Source of the DNA: Pyropia haitanensis
Lineage: Eukaryota; Rhodophyta; Bangiophyceae; Bangiales; Bangiaceae
DNA length: 64,000 bases
Assembly (NCBI GenBank): GCA_008729055.1
Contig: SDUX01000001.1
Coordinates: 186,001 to 250,000, forward strand
Direction of reading: 5' to 3'
This document shows, piece after piece, positions 19,118-30,800 of this stretch; positions within the stretch are counted from its first letter, which is position 1, and the number at the start of each line of letters is the position of its first letter. The notes under the pieces are model-generated. The model worked only from the letters and a program-made list of their open reading frames with translations. It was not told the DNA's origin and did not search any database. The position numbers were made by a program, and so were the translations under genes.

Positions 19118-19683
19118 ATGCATGGCGCCGCCTGGCGGCTGCCCGCCGCCGCGGTCTGGCGGCTACCCCCCGCCGCCGGCCGCGCGGTCTCGACGTCGAC
19201 CGCCTCGTCCGCCACCCTCCCCCCCCCCCCCCAGCCGCTCGTGTGGCGGCGCGGCTGGCCGCCCCCCCCCCCACCCCCCCCCCGCCGCGTCCTCGTCACC
19301 GGCATTGGGCTGGTCACCCCACTCGGCGTCGGCCGCGGCGTCACCTGGGCCCGCCTCCTCGCCGGCCACACGGGCGTCGCGCCCATCACCGCGTTTGACG
19401 CGGCGGCGCTGCCGACGCGCGTCGCCGCGCAGATCCCGCGCCGCGGCGGCGGCGGCGGCGGCGGTGCCGCCGCGGCTGCCGACGGCGCTGCCGACGCGCT
19501 GCCGGCGGGCCTCACCGACGCGGACACGTGGCCGCCGGCGGGCGACACGGCCGCCGCGGCGTCGGTCGCCGCCGCGGCCGGGCTGCCCGACTTTATTCGG
19601 TACGCCCTCGCCGCGGCGGCCGAGGCGCTCGACGATGGGGGCCTGGTGGTGAGCCCCGCCGCGTGCGGCGGCGACGCCAACGT

Positions 19684-19732
<49 letters not shown>

Positions 19733-20797
19733 AGCGGCGGTGGCGGCGGCGGCGGCGGCACATCCGCCGCCCTCGGCGCCACCCCCGGCGACCGCGTCGG
19801 CGTCTCGATCGGCGTCGGCATCGCGCCCATCCCGCCCATCACGGCCGCGGCGGCGGCGCTGGCGGCGTCGCCCCGCGGCTACCGCCGCCTCTCCCCCCGC
19901 TTCGTGCCGTCCATCCTGCCCAACATGGCGGCCGGCCACATTGCCATGGCGCACGGCCTCCGCGGCCCGTCGGGGTGCCCGTCGACCGCGTGCGCCGCCG
20001 GCGCGCACGCGGTGATGGAGGCGGCGGCGGCGGTCCGCGGCGGCGCCGCCGACGCGATGCTCGCGGGCGGCTCCGAGGCGGCCCTGTGTGCGCTCGCCGT
20101 CGCGGGCTTTGCGCGCGCGCGGGCGCTGGCGGGGGGGGCCGCCGGCTGGGCCGGCCCGCCCGCGGGCGCGTCGCGCCCGTTTGACGCGCGCCGGTCGGGG
20201 TTTGTGATGGGCGAGGGCGCCGCGGTGCTGCTGCTCGAGGCGGCCGACGCGGCGGCCGCACGCGGCGTGACGCGCGCGTACGCCGAGGTGCGCGGCTGGG
20301 CGAGCAGCTGCGACGCGTACCACATTACGGCGCCGCCGCCGGGGGGGGAGGGCGCCGAGCGGGCGGTGGCGGCGGCGGTGGCGGCGGCGGGGCTGGCGCC
20401 CGCGGACGTGGACTATATCAACGCCCACGCGACGGGGACGGTGGTGGGGGACGCGGCGGAGGCGGCGGCGATGCGGCGGCTGTTCCGGGGCAACCGGCGG
20501 GTGGTCATGTCGTCGACAAAGGGCGCGACGGGGCACCTGCTGGGCGCGGCGGGCGCGGCCGAGGCGGCCATCACCGCGCTCGCGGTGGCGGGGGGGGTGG
20601 CGCCGCCGACGGTCAACCTGGACGAGGTGGACTGTGGGGGGGACGCGGGGGGGGACGCCTGGGCCCCCGACCGCTTCGTGCCGCGCGTGCCGCGGCGGGC
20701 GGCGGTGGACGTGGCGGTGAGCAACAGCTTTGGGTTTGGGGGGACCAACGCGTCGCTGGTGCTGGGCGCGGTGCCGCCAGGGCTGCTGGGCGGCTAG
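19118..20797 (+). CDS. 3-oxoacyl-ACP synthase (KAS II/mitochondrial KAS type)
   Basis: Catalyses the condensation of malonyl-ACP with a growing acyl-ACP in type II fatty acid synthesis. 559 residues, single exon. The thiolase fold begins RRVLVTGIGLVTPLGVG. The active-site Cys is C292 in CPSTACAAGAHAVMEA, with H437 in NAHATGT, K468 and H473 in SSTKGATGHLLGAAG, and the C-terminal SNSFGFGGTNASLVLG; all catalytic residues are present. The leader (MHGAAWRLPAAAVWRLPPAAG, then AVSTSTASSAT) is Arg-rich without acidic residues, which fits mitochondrial import (the OXSM-type enzyme supplying octanoate for lipoate) better than the plastid, although dual targeting cannot be excluded. A Gly tract of about 25 residues encoded by a GGC repeat (about 19684-19735) is inserted between core strands and would be a surface loop. 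ATG 19118 is the first giving this leader. Confidence 0.95.
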
Positions 20798-21229
20798 GTA
20801 GGCGGAGGGGTGGCGGGGGGTGGCCCTCGGGGGGGGGGAAGCGGGGGGGCGGGGGGCGGCGGCGGGGGCGATGTGGGTGACGGCAGCCGGCTGCGACCGT
20901 CGTCCCCCCCCCCGCACGCGCGCCCACCCCCCCTCTGCTTCGCCACCCCCCCCCTGTTTGCCTTCTCCGCTGCCGTCGGCCATCGCCGGCGGGGTGCCGC
21001 CGCCAAGCAACAGCGCTTGCCGCTGCCAATGGCGGGCGCCACACCCCCTGCGGCGGCCGAGGCGTGCGCGCCCGCCCCCCTCCCTCGCGAGGGCGACGGG
21101 CGGCACCGATCAGCAGAGGGCGGCGGGGCGACTGCCCCTCGATTTCGCGCAAGGGGTGTACATACTCCGAGGCGGGCCGTGCGCCGCGGTGTGCGAGCCC
21201 GCGCCCGTCCCACTGGGCCCGTCCCTCTG

Positions 21230-22070
21230 ACACAACACCGCCACCCTCTTGCTCCCGTCGTCGCCGCCGCGCGGCCGCTGGCGACACCACCACTGTCGAA
21301 ATGTCGGCCCAAGACGGGTGCGCCCACGCCATCGGCAACTCCCCGACGGTGGGTGCGCCGCGGGTCAGCCAGCGGAGCACCGAGCCGCGGCCGAGGTCTT
21401 CCCCCCCCCCCGCCCGCCGGGTCCTCGGCCAGCACCAGCGCGGCGAGGCCCGCCACGTCCGCCGCCGCCAATCGACGGGCGTGCACGGCGACACGAGCGC
21501 GTCGACCGTGCCGACACGGACCGACCCGGCGTCCACGACCGTGTCGGCACGGGCCGGCCCCGGACGTCCACGCTCGGCGCCGCGACCGCCACGCGCCGGC
21601 CGCGCGGGGAGAAGCGCGCAAGCGCGTCGTCGGGGCCCTCCTGCGCCCCGACGGCAGTCGCGTCCGCCGCCCGCGCGGGGGGACGGTACGCGCTCGCGCT
21701 GATCGGGTCGTTGCCCGCCGAGACGCTGGCAGTGACGCCCGCCTCGGCCGCCCGCATGGCCGCCGCGGTCGCGCTGCCGCCTGGGGTCGTCGGCCGAGAC
21801 GGACGTGTTGACCGCACGCCCGGACAGCGGGACAGGCGCACCCCGCCGTCACCCTCTAGGCCGTGTCCGAGACGCCGCCGCCGCCGCTGTGCGCCGCGCG
21901 CCGCGCTGACACCATGCGGAGGGTCGGCAACGGCCGCACCCGGTCGCACCCCCCCGCTGCTGTCCCTGCCCGTCAGCGCCACGTGGGTGGGCGACGGCCC
22001 ACCGCCCGCGTCGGCGCCCGCTTCTGGGTCGACGCAGGCCGCCGGCGGGCGGCATGTGTGCATCTCTCAT
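21230..22070 (-). pseudogene. decayed subtilisin-like serine protease (peptidase S8)
   Basis: Fragments of an S8 protease appear in order along the minus strand but in different frames. They are a VNTSVSADDP-like strand (normally VNMSLGG, near 21795), then AAMRAAEAGVTASVSAGNDP with the oxyanion-hole Asn at about 21707-21710, then RAADATAVGAQEGPDDALARFSPRG, and, in another frame, DVAGLAALVLAEDPAG (near 21420-21470), the helix that normally follows the catalytic Ser. The GTSMA Ser motif itself is not readable and the His/Asp motifs are missing, so no active enzyme can be made. The frame changes here do not coincide with G/C runs, which points to true decay, unlike UTP23. A fast-evolving secreted protease family member is the likely ancestor. 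Confidence 0.65.
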
Positions 22071-22206
22071 CGCCCCGAAGCCTCGGTGAACGACGTAAGA
22101 GGACGAGGACGACGACGGGGGCCCTTTCGTCTGGCACGTGTCCGTCGGTAGCCTCCGGCGGTCCGTATTCAACCACTAAACGGGCTCCTCCCTGGCGGGC
22201 GACATC

Positions 22207-23432
22207 GTGGACGGCCGCTTGTCGCCGAGCGGGGGCTCATTTACCTACTGTTCCACTGGGGGGTGCTCCTTTACTGGCGGCAACAGCGGCTCCATCTTTG
22301 GCCGCGGTGGCGGTGGCGGCGGCGCCCAGCAGCTTAATGTACGAACGTCCATGGCGGGGCCCGAGCGCACCCCGCGGGGCTCCACGCGGGGGAGGGAGGG
22401 CCTGCCCCGCCGCGTGCAGGAGGCGCTCGCGGTGGTCGACGCGGTGGTGGCGGCGGGGGTGGAGCTGAAGGGGCAGGGGATGGTGGCGGATGGAGGCTGT
22501 GGTCTTACCGCTGGGGAGGAGCCATTCGACAAGCGACGTCGGCTCCAGGAAGTGTGGCGGCTGGGGGGAGGTGGCGGAGGAGGGAGGTTGTGAGGAGTAC
22601 ATCAGCGAGTGCACCGCCGTCCCGAACGATGGCCGAGGATGCACAGGTGGAGGTGACATTGGTCTGTCACCGCCGTCGACGCTCGCTCCTCGATGTCGGC
22701 GGTGCGACGGGGGTGGCCCTCGCGGCGCGCGTCGGCGTGCCCCCACTCGTTGCCAATTATCCCCCCTACTCCGCGTCGCGGTGCGCCCCTGCCCCCGCCT
22801 TCCTCCCGTCTGCCGTCTCTGCCCCGGCCCTCCCCATCCGCCCGTCCACGCGCCCCTTGGCCCCCCCTAATTGCTACTCGATGGGTTCCCTCCTCTCCCA
22901 CCTGTTAGCCGCAGACTACGACTCTATGCCAAGCGGCGTTGAGGAGGTGGTTCTGGCGGACGCGGGACCGTTCGCGACGACGACGACGGCGCCCGCACGC
23001 CGCCCGACGGGCCCACCACGCCGCGGGGGGTGCCAAGCGCGGGCGCCATCCACGCGGCGGCCGCAGCCGACGCGGCGAGGGGACGGAGCTCGGGGAGCGG
23101 GTAATCGTCTTCAGCAAGCCGCAGCGGCATCGGGCGACACAGAGGGGGGGGGCGGTGCTGGGGGGGGGGGATGCCAGGTGATCCGACGGGGACGCCATGG
23201 CACCGCCACCCATGAGCTTGTGGCAGCAGAGGCGGGGGGGGGGGGGCGGGCGATGGGAAGGGGGACAGTCGCCTGTGACGGTCACCGCGGCGCACCTTTG
23301 CGGTCGCGACGCATGGTCTTGCACGACACACACGCGCATGGGACGAGAAAATCTTCTCCGGACACTGTGGCCTCGAGCCAGCGCGACCTACGCGTTGAAA
23401 CAGGACTGGCGGTGCCCACAACGTCGATGTGA
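22207..23432 (+). pseudogene. possible decayed coding region
   Basis: Two neighbouring plus-strand frames have protein-like composition: one with LPRRVQEALAVVDAVVAAG and GEEPFDKRRRLQEVWRLGG ending at 22593, the other from about 22629 with MAEDAQVEVTLVCHRRRRSL and LSHLLAADYDSMPSGVEEVV. I recognise neither. They may be pieces of one old gene or a mobile-element remnant. The minus strand over 22924-23439 also has a frame of fair composition, so the strand itself is uncertain. Confidence 0.25.
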
Positions 23433-23440
23433 AGCGCAAT

Positions 23441-23465
23441 GGGTTAGGGTTAGGGTTAGGGTTAG
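23441..23465 (+). repeat. interstitial telomere-like (TTAGGG)4
   Basis: Four perfect TTAGGG units in phase, from GGGTTAGGG to GTTAG, in otherwise unique sequence. It could be a relic of telomere healing or double-strand-break repair, or a telo-box-like promoter element, since it lies about 580 bases upstream of the plastid PH-like gene at the edge of a lower-GC island. Confidence 0.85.
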
Positions 23466-24044
23466 CAATATTGTTTGATCCGGATCAACGAGGCCGACGC
23501 GGCATCAATCCCACGCGCATAATCCAAAGTTCGATGTAGGTCCCCGCGCAGCAGTCGATGATCAATGTACTTGCCGAACGATGCAATTGTCGTCCTCTGG
23601 GCACTCGCCCCAATGCATCCGCCTTCGTTGCGCCCTCCTTGCAAACCTGTGGCCTGCAGCCAGCCAGGCGCCGCCCGGTCCTGCTCCATCCAATCTCACC
23701 TCCGCGGCGCAGCCGCAACCGCCCCTCGCATTGCCCCCACTCCGCCATCGTCCCTGCCGGCCACTTCGCCCCCCTCTCCCCCCCCGCCGCAGACAGCAGT
23801 CGCCCACTCCCGCCTGTGACCGTCTGCTTCCACACCGGCCCCGTCGTCTTTCTCACCTTCCCCTCTCCCTGCCATTCCGCACGCTCGCTGCCGACCTTGG
23901 ACTGGTTGCGCCGCCATCCCGGTCGTCCCGCTCTCCCGTCCCTCGTCCGCCCCCCTACTTTGCCCCCCTACCTCCTCCTTCGTCCCTCATCCCCGTGGCC
24001 ACCCTCTTGTCCCCCTGTCCCCCTCCACCTTCTTGGCCGTCACC
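23466..24044 (+). promoter_or_regulatory. upstream region of the PH-like gene
   Basis: Lower GC to about 23590, then C-rich, with polypyrimidine blocks up to the start codon (for example CCCCCTGTCCCCCTCCACC just before 24045). Open frames on both strands here lack any recognisable product. Confidence 0.3.
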
Positions 24045-24722
24045 ATGGCCCACGTGGCCTTTGCCGCCAGTGGCTGGACGCCGGGCACCGCGGCACTGGC
24101 TCCTGCTGGCCGCTATGGCTGCTGCCGCTCTGCTGTCGGCCGGTCCGCCGCCGCCGCCGCTGCCATCGTTCCCGCCCCCGCCCGCCTGACCATGATGGCC
24201 AAGCCGAGCAGCTCCCCGTATGCCAACAAGGGCCGGGCACGCAAGGGCAAGCCCACCGCCAAGGGCACCCCCGGCGCCGGCGCGGCGGGCACCGGCAAGC
24301 TGCTCGAGCCCGAGGAGGTGTTTTACGAGGGCAAGCCCTCATGGGTGGAGGTGGTCATCCCCACCTTTGCCATCCTCACGGTGGTGGGCGTCATCCCGTG
24401 GGCGGGCGCCGTCGCGCGGCAGCTGTGGGTCAAGTACAAGTTCACCAGCCGGCGGATTGCGGTGGACTCGGGCTTCCGTGGGAATGACCACACCGAGGTG
24501 GTCTACCGGGATATCGAGGAGGTGCGGTTTGTGCGGCGCTTTGGCGGCGCCGCCGCCGACATGGTGCTGCTGCTCAAGGACGGGGCGCGGCTGGAGCTCC
24601 GCTCCCTCGACCGCTTTGACGAGCTGTACGACTATGTGATGGGCAAGGTGGATGAGGATGCGCGGCAGGCGAGCAACTTCGTCCCGAGGTCGACCGGTGG
24701 GGGGGCTGACGCGTCGGCCTAG
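24045..24722 (+). CDS. plastid-targeted membrane protein with bacterial-PH-like domain
   Basis: 225 residues from MAHVAFAASG; an ATG four codons upstream (24033) is equally in frame. The leader of about 50 residues has the early Phe, no acidic residues and ends around RLTMMAKPSSS, typical of a red-algal transit peptide. A basic linker (NKGRARKGKPTAKGTPG) precedes EEVFYEGKPSW, a hydrophobic span VVIPTFAILTVVGVIPWAGA, and the PH-like core YKFTSRRIAVDSGF, TEVVYRDIEEVRFVRR, MVLLLKDGARLELRSL ending with a helix FDELYDYVMGKV. This order, span then FTSRRI..., is that of the YdbS/YdbT-type bacterial PH (DUF304) membrane proteins. Such plastid proteins occur in cyanobacteria and algae; the biochemical role is not known. 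Single exon, unbroken. Confidence 0.85.
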   Translation: MAHVAFAASGWTPGTAALAPAGRYGCCRSAVGRSAAAAAAIVPAPARLTMMAKPSSSPYANKGRARKGKPTAKGTPGAGAAGTGKLLEPEEVFYEGKPSWVEVVIPTFAILTVVGVIPWAGAVARQLWVKYKFTSRRIAVDSGFRGNDHTEVVYRDIEEVRFVRRFGGAAADMVLLLKDGARLELRSLDRFDELYDYVMGKVDEDARQASNFVPRSTGGGADASA

Positions 24723-25581
24723 GCGCTCTAGGGTGGGGGAGGAGGGACGGGCGGGGCGGCCGCGTTGATCCAAAGGGGGGGGGACGGGGATAGGCTGTGT
24801 GATGTGCACAATCGCGTCGTCGTGCTTCGGCACTGGAGAGATGGGCGGCGAGGGAGGGCAAACGCGAGCGGGTGGGGGGCACCCAACACTGAATCGCCCC
24901 CCTATCCACCCGGTCGACCCACCGTGGGGGGGGGGGGGGAAACGCCCGCCCCCCCCGCGCAACGTGCGCGGGCCTCGAGAGGGCGTGCGGGGGATGGTGC
25001 GTGGGGTCTGCCGCTCGCAGCGAGCGAACAAGTTGCAACGAAAGGATGAGAAAAGAGCGTCACAAGAAGTCACCGCCGTCGCCCGCGAAACGACAAAGGG
25101 AGAAGGCAGATGGGTGCGCGCGACGCGCCACGCGCGCGCACCCACACCCAGACACACACGACGCGCACTCACCAAAGGATCCCAAAGAGACACACATACA
25201 AGGGGTGGGCGTCGGCCACACACAGCGCTTGCCGAAAAAAAAAAGGGGGGTGGGACCCGTACACGTACAGCCAGCCACCAGCGGGTCGCCGCCGCGACCG
25301 GGCGACAGACAGGTACACCACACACGAACATGCACGAACCACCGAAAGAAAAAAAAAGAGAGAAAGAAGAAAAGAAAAACACCCCGCCCACACACACAGA
25401 CACACTCAGACACATACAAGCAAAGCAACGCAAAGGAACCTCACAATGCCAGGCGGAACGGCCGGACGCACACGGCCGCCGCACACAAAAGCGGGACGCC
25501 GCGGGAGGGGACGAAAAAAAAAAAAAGAAAAAAGAAGAGGGGGCGGGAGGGCAGGCGGCGGCCACCCCTCCTTCCCCCACC
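24723..25581. other. convergent intergenic region, A-rich on plus strand
   Basis: Lies between the 3' ends of the PH-like gene (plus) and the glycosyltransferase (minus). A runs and A/G-rich tracts at about 25238-25246, 25345-25378 and 25510-25540 read as U-rich sequence in the glycosyltransferase transcript and probably form its 3' untranslated region. ACACAC-rich segments (25130-25230, 25390-25425) are present. No gene supported. Confidence 0.45.
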
Positions 25582-26960
25582 TCACGCCGCGGCGGTCCCC
25601 GCCGTCTCCAGCCGTTGCCTGCACCCACTGTACAACGCGGCGGCCGGCGGGCTGACAAACCGCCGCCCCACCAGCCGCCACACGTCCGCCGCGAGCGCCG
25701 CGAGGCGGTCCCGCCAGTAGAGCCGCCGCCGCCCAAAGTGGACGCCGCTGAGCCGCACGACCTGCCCCGCCGGCGCGAGGCGGCCCGCCATCTCTGTGAA
25801 GCTGCTCCAGTTGCTCCCCAGCAGCACCCGCGTGCGCGCCAGCGCCAGCATATCCACCAGCGCGTAGCGCATGCACGCGGGCCCGCGGTCGTCGCACGAG
25901 CGCGTCAGCCCGTGGGTGCGGCCGGGGAACGCGTCGGCGAGCGCGTCGGCGAGCGCCGCGTCATCGACGGCGACAAAAAAGTGGATGGTCGGCGCCGCCG
26001 CCGCGACGACCGCCATCTCGGCGGCAAACGCGGGCGCCTGCGACGCGTTGCGCCAGCCGTCGGTCGTCGCCGCGGACGCGACCGAGTACTCGCACGACGC
26101 GTCGACGGCGGCGCTGTCGCGCGCCAGCCGCCGCGACCGGACGTGGACGCCCACCATGCGGTCGAGGGAGGCGGGCACGCGGGTGACCATCAGCCGCCGC
26201 ACCGCGGGGACGGGCACCAGCAGCCGCGCCTCGGCGTTGATGGCCGCCACCCGCAGCGGCGGGGACGCGGCCAGCACGTACGCGCTCTTGACGTAAATGT
26301 GCCGCCGGCGGAGGACCGCCGAGTTGGCCGCAATCGCCGGCCGCGACGAGTGCCCCCCGCCCAGCTCCTTGTCCATATGGTTGAACGCGGTGAACGCGTC
26401 GGGCGCCTCGGCCGCCGCGGTGGCCACGTCACACCACGCGGGGAACCGGTCGACAACGACGAGGGAGGAGAAAAGCGTCTTGACCCCCCCAGAGGACGGG
26501 TGGCCCTCCTCAAACAGCTGCCCATAGTGGGCACCCATGTGGGCGTCCCGCTCCCACACCAGCAGCGGCACGCGCAGGGACGCGCGGGCCATGGCCAGCC
26601 CCGACGCGAGCACCCGCAGGCGGTTGCCCAGCCCGTTTTGGACGTGCAGGATGAGCAGCCGTGACGGCTCGACCGCCGCCGAGCCGCTCGCGTGCGCCCG
26701 CAGCACGTCCATGAGCGTCAGCTGGTGGAGGAGGGCGGTGGCGGCGGCGGGGGAGAGCGACTCGGCAATGCGGGAGGGGAGGGCGTACGTCAGCACCAGG
26801 TCGTCGTGCGGCGTCGGGCCGGACAAGCGCGAGCGCAGGCGCACCGCCTGCACCCACATCTTTTCCGCGGCGCCCTCCTTGCCAATCGCGTCGCGGAGGG
26901 AGGCGATGGCAGAGGAGAGGACGCCGCCGCCCACGTCGTGGTGCGCGAGGCCGGCGGCGA

Positions 26961-27005
<45 letters not shown>

Positions 27006-27233
27006 GGCCGCCACCACCCCCGCCGCCGCCACCCCCGCCGGCGGCACCGAGCGCAAGCTTGGACGACGGCGGCGCCAGCGGGTCCGCCGCCGCCGCGTCG
27101 GCGGGGACCCCCTTGGCGCCGCCGCCCCCCCCCCCCGGCTGGTGGTACACCGACAGCACCTTGGCCGTCGCGCCCGCCGCGGCGGCGGCGGCGGCAGCCG
27201 CGCCGCCCCCCCCCCCCACGGCGGCGGCAGCGC

Positions 27234-27275
<42 letters not shown>

Positions 27276-27298
27276 GGGCCCCCCCTCCCCTCCCCCCC

Positions 27299-27338
<40 letters not shown>

Positions 27339-27661
27339 GGGCGTCCCCCCACGGGATGAGCGTCGGCGGCTCGAGCGTCAGCGAGCCCACATTCACGAGG
27401 AAGACAAACAGGTTGACGAGCGCGCACGCCGCGACCGCCGCGAGGACCACCGACTGCCGCCAGTGGCGGGCTAGCCGCGGCGACAGCAGCCGCGACGAGG
27501 AGGGTGGGAGCAGCGGCCGCCAGGACGGCCGCCGTCCGCCGCTGCCGCCGCTGCTGCTGCCGCTGCTGCCGCTGCCGCTGCTGCTGCTGGGGCTCACGCC
27601 CAGCAGGCCGCCGCCCGACGCTGGCCCGCCGTCGCCGCCGCCGCCACCACCACCCGCGCCG

Positions 27662-27703
<42 letters not shown>

Positions 27704-27813
27704 CAGCCGCCGGTCCGCCAGCGGGGGCCCCACAGCCAGCGGGCGGCGACCAGGCGGATCGACGGGCGGCGGCGCTCACGGGCGCACGCGCCCGCCGCTG
27801 CCGCGTGCGTCAT
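25582..27813 (-). CDS. type II membrane fucosyltransferase-like glycosyltransferase
   Basis: 743 residues starting MTHAAAAGACARERRR at 27813. A basic, Gly/Ser-rich cytoplasmic tail of about 115 residues precedes a signal anchor (HWRQSVVLAAVAACALVNLF, continuing VFLVNVG). Ala and Gly tracts encoded by GCC/GGC repeats make up a stem to about residue 290. The luminal catalytic part contains LLILHVQNGLGNRLRVLASG, LLVWERDAHMGAHYGQLFEE, VDRFPAWCDV, VGVHVRSRRLARD, FFVAVDDAALADALADAFPG and VLLGSNWSSFTEMA. The combination GLGNRLR, H-x-R and GSxWSSF[TS]E is that of fucosyltransferases related to POFUT/NodZ. Donor (GDP-fucose) and Golgi location are inferred from the family and topology; the acceptor is unknown. 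One uninterrupted exon. Its 3' flank is U-rich. Confidence 0.85.
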
Positions 27814-30800
27814 GGCCGCCCGCGTAGCGTAGACAACCGAAAGGAGGAAGGGGGGGGGGGGAGGGGGGAGGAGAAAGAGAAGGGGGGGGGGGAGGGAGGA
27901 GCGGGGGGGGGGGGGGGGGGGGGCGGCGGAGGGGGTAGGGCGGGAAGGAGGCGGCAGGTGGTGGCGGAACCAGAGCGATGGGGAAAAAGGGTGGGAATGG
28001 GAGAGCCGTGGGGGGGGGGGGGGCAAGGCACGCAGCCAGACGCGCGAGACGCGCGCCGCCGACGCGCCGACGCGCCGCGCGGGCGGCGGCACACCCGCGG
28101 CGGCGCCGCGGCGCGCCAAGCCGACGCCCCCGCCGCCGGCGGCCGCGACCGACGCGGCGGCCTGGCCGCGCGGCTGGCGGGGGGGGCACCCGGCCAGCAG
28201 CAAGCCGCGCGGGGTGGGCGGCGGCACTGGACGCGCACGCGTACCAGAGGGCAGGCCGCGCGCGGGGGGCGGGGGGGGGGGGGGGGGGGGGAGGGGAGGA
28301 AGCGACGCCGCCGCCGCCGCCGCCGCCGCCGACGGTGCGGGTGCGGGTGCGGGGGTGGGCGTGGGCGGGGAGAGCGGCGGCACGCGCCAGCGGTGGCGGT
28401 CTGGCCCCGGGGGGGACGCGGCCACGGCGGTGGGCGGCGGCGGGGGCGGGGGGGGGGAGGGGTGGGGGCGGGGGGGGGGGAGCGCCCACGCCGGCACCGC
28501 AGCCCCGGCAATGGCGGCGCACCCGCGGCGGGGGGGCGGGTCCGCCGACGCGTCGGCCGCCGCGGCGCGCGTCGCCCGCGCAAACCGGCGGCGCGACGGG
28601 GGGCGGGCGCGGGCGGGCGGCGCGGGCGGGCGGGCGGCGGCGGCCGCCGCCGCCGCGGCACCCCCTTTTTTGTTCTTTTTTTTTTTTTTTTTCCTTGCTT
28701 CCCCCCCCCCTCCCCGCGCGGCGCCCGCGTCGGCGCGCGTCGGTGAGGGGGGCCGTGGCTGTGTGCCGCCGTGTGCTCGCGAGGGGCGGCGGGAGGGAGG
28801 GGGCGGAGGAGGGGGGGAGGGGGGGTTTTGCTCGGCCCTCCCGAGGGGGGGGTGTTGTGGGGGATGTGCTGGTGGTGGAGGTGGGGGTGGGGGCGCGGTC
28901 ACACCCACCCACCCCCCGTGGGCGTCACGCGCGGAAACGGGCCCCCGCCGGTGGGGGGGAGGGCGGCGACGCCCAGACGCGGGAACCGCACGCCCCCGCA
29001 ACGGCGGGACGGCCAGGACAGGGGCGCAGCGATGAGAAAAATGGGCGGTGGGGGCGGCCGGGGGGGGGGGGGGGGTGGGGGGGGGGGTGGCTGGGGCGGC
29101 TGGGGCGGCCCACCGCCACGACGCTGCCCCGCCATTGACGCTGCCGGCGTGGCGTCGCGTGGTGCCACGCGCACGAGCCGCACGAGCCGGGCGGCGGCGG
29201 GGTGCGCGCCCCCCCCCCCCCCCGGTCGCGCCCCCCACCGCACGGCTCTGTGGGGGGGAGGAGGACGATGTCCACCGGGGGGGGGGGGGCCCCCGCCTCG
29301 GCCGCCGACGAGGCTACAGCGCATGGCGACGCAGGGGGGGGGCGGCGGGGGGGCACAGCGGGGTGGATGGCGCGCCGCAGCGTAGGGCCGTGGTTGGGGG
29401 GGGTGGGGTGGGGGGGACAGCATCGCTGGGGCCCGCGGACACTGGGTTGTCGCCCCCCCGCCGCGGTCTACGTTTTCTCCGTTTCCGACAGCCGCGTCGG
29501 GGAGACCCTTGCCGCACGCCTGGCGGGTGGGGTGGCGTCGACGCTGGCGCGGGCGGCGGGTGGGGGGCGGCGGCGGCGGCGGCGGCGGGCGCGCCCTGCT
29601 CCCGCCACCGCTCCGCGGCGGGAGGGCGGCGGGGGACACGGGGCGGCGGGCAGCCACACCAACCCCCCCTGGGGAGCCGGATCGGGCCCCCCCCCCACCC
29701 CCCCCCCCCCCGGCCGCCGGCCGTCTCCGTCTCCCGCCTCTAGTGTGCGCGACGCGCGCGCACGCGTCGCAGGCGGGGGGGCGGGCGGCCCGGGGGGGGG
29801 GGGGGGGAGGTGGGCGCGGGCTTGCGCTGTCATCCGCGCGTCGGACCACACGCCGCGGCGCCCGCCGCTCCCGGCCGCCGCGCCAGCCACAGCGGCCAGC
29901 GCAACGGGCGGCGTGTGCTGGTCGGCCTGCCCCGACGCGTCCGTCGCGCCAGGGCACAGCAGCACCCTGATGGCGGCCGGGGGGGGCGGGGGGGGGGGGG
30001 GGGCGGGGGGGAGCGCGGCAGTGCGCGTCGACAACAGAGAGGGGGCGTTGTGCGGGGTGGTGTAGTGGAGGGCGAGCGCGGCACAAGACCCTTCCCAAAT
30101 ACCCCCGGCGGGAGGGGGCGGGGGGCCGCTCTCGCCAGCATGAGGACCCCACAACGAGGGGGGGCCGCACGTGCACCCTTGATCCGCCAGCGCGCGTGCG
30201 GTCGGCGGCGGCGCCCAGCAAGTGTACAGCGCGACACGCCCACGGAACGGCGGCCGCGGCCACGCCGCCGACGCAAAGGAGGCCGCCTCGACGCTGACCG
30301 TCCAGAGCGGCAGGAGGGGGGGGTGCTGGGCGGGTTGCCGGGGGGGGGGGGGGGTCTCCCGCGCCCCGCCCGAGGGGGCATACACCTGCCGTGTGCGGTC
30401 TGGAAAGGGGGGGCCAAGAGCGCGAGGCGGGACGCTGCCACCCGATTCACGGGTCCCCACGGACGGGGCGTCGCCGGCGTTGGGGGTTTACTGTATGCGC
30501 GCGGTGGCCGAAAAGAGATCACAGCGTGGGACGCGGTGTGGCGGGCACGCGCGGCACGGGTGCCAGAGGACCAATAAGAAGTCCTGCTCCATGGTTGGCC
30601 CACCCGTGCGAGGGTACCTCGCTGTATTTTCGTTTCTTTTTTCGGCGAGCGCTGTGCGGCTTGGCCTTGGGTCGGGGCGTGTGCCACCGCGGTTGGACGC
30701 TGCACGCCAGCGTCGGTCTCCCCAGAGACGACGAGGCGCGGGACGCCGCGTCGGCAATAGACCCGAGTGGCGGTCAAACAACCGTACAACGTCTCTGGTG

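Noticed and set aside
27805..28746. Plus-strand Gly/Arg frame before the orphan T tract
   Set aside because: Arg/Gly composition typical of G-run DNA, no recognisable segment.
25582..29238. Extension of the glycosyltransferase upstream to 29238
   Set aside because: Residues before MTHAAAAG are Pro/Arg-rich shadow; the start at 27813 gives a normal type II membrane topology.
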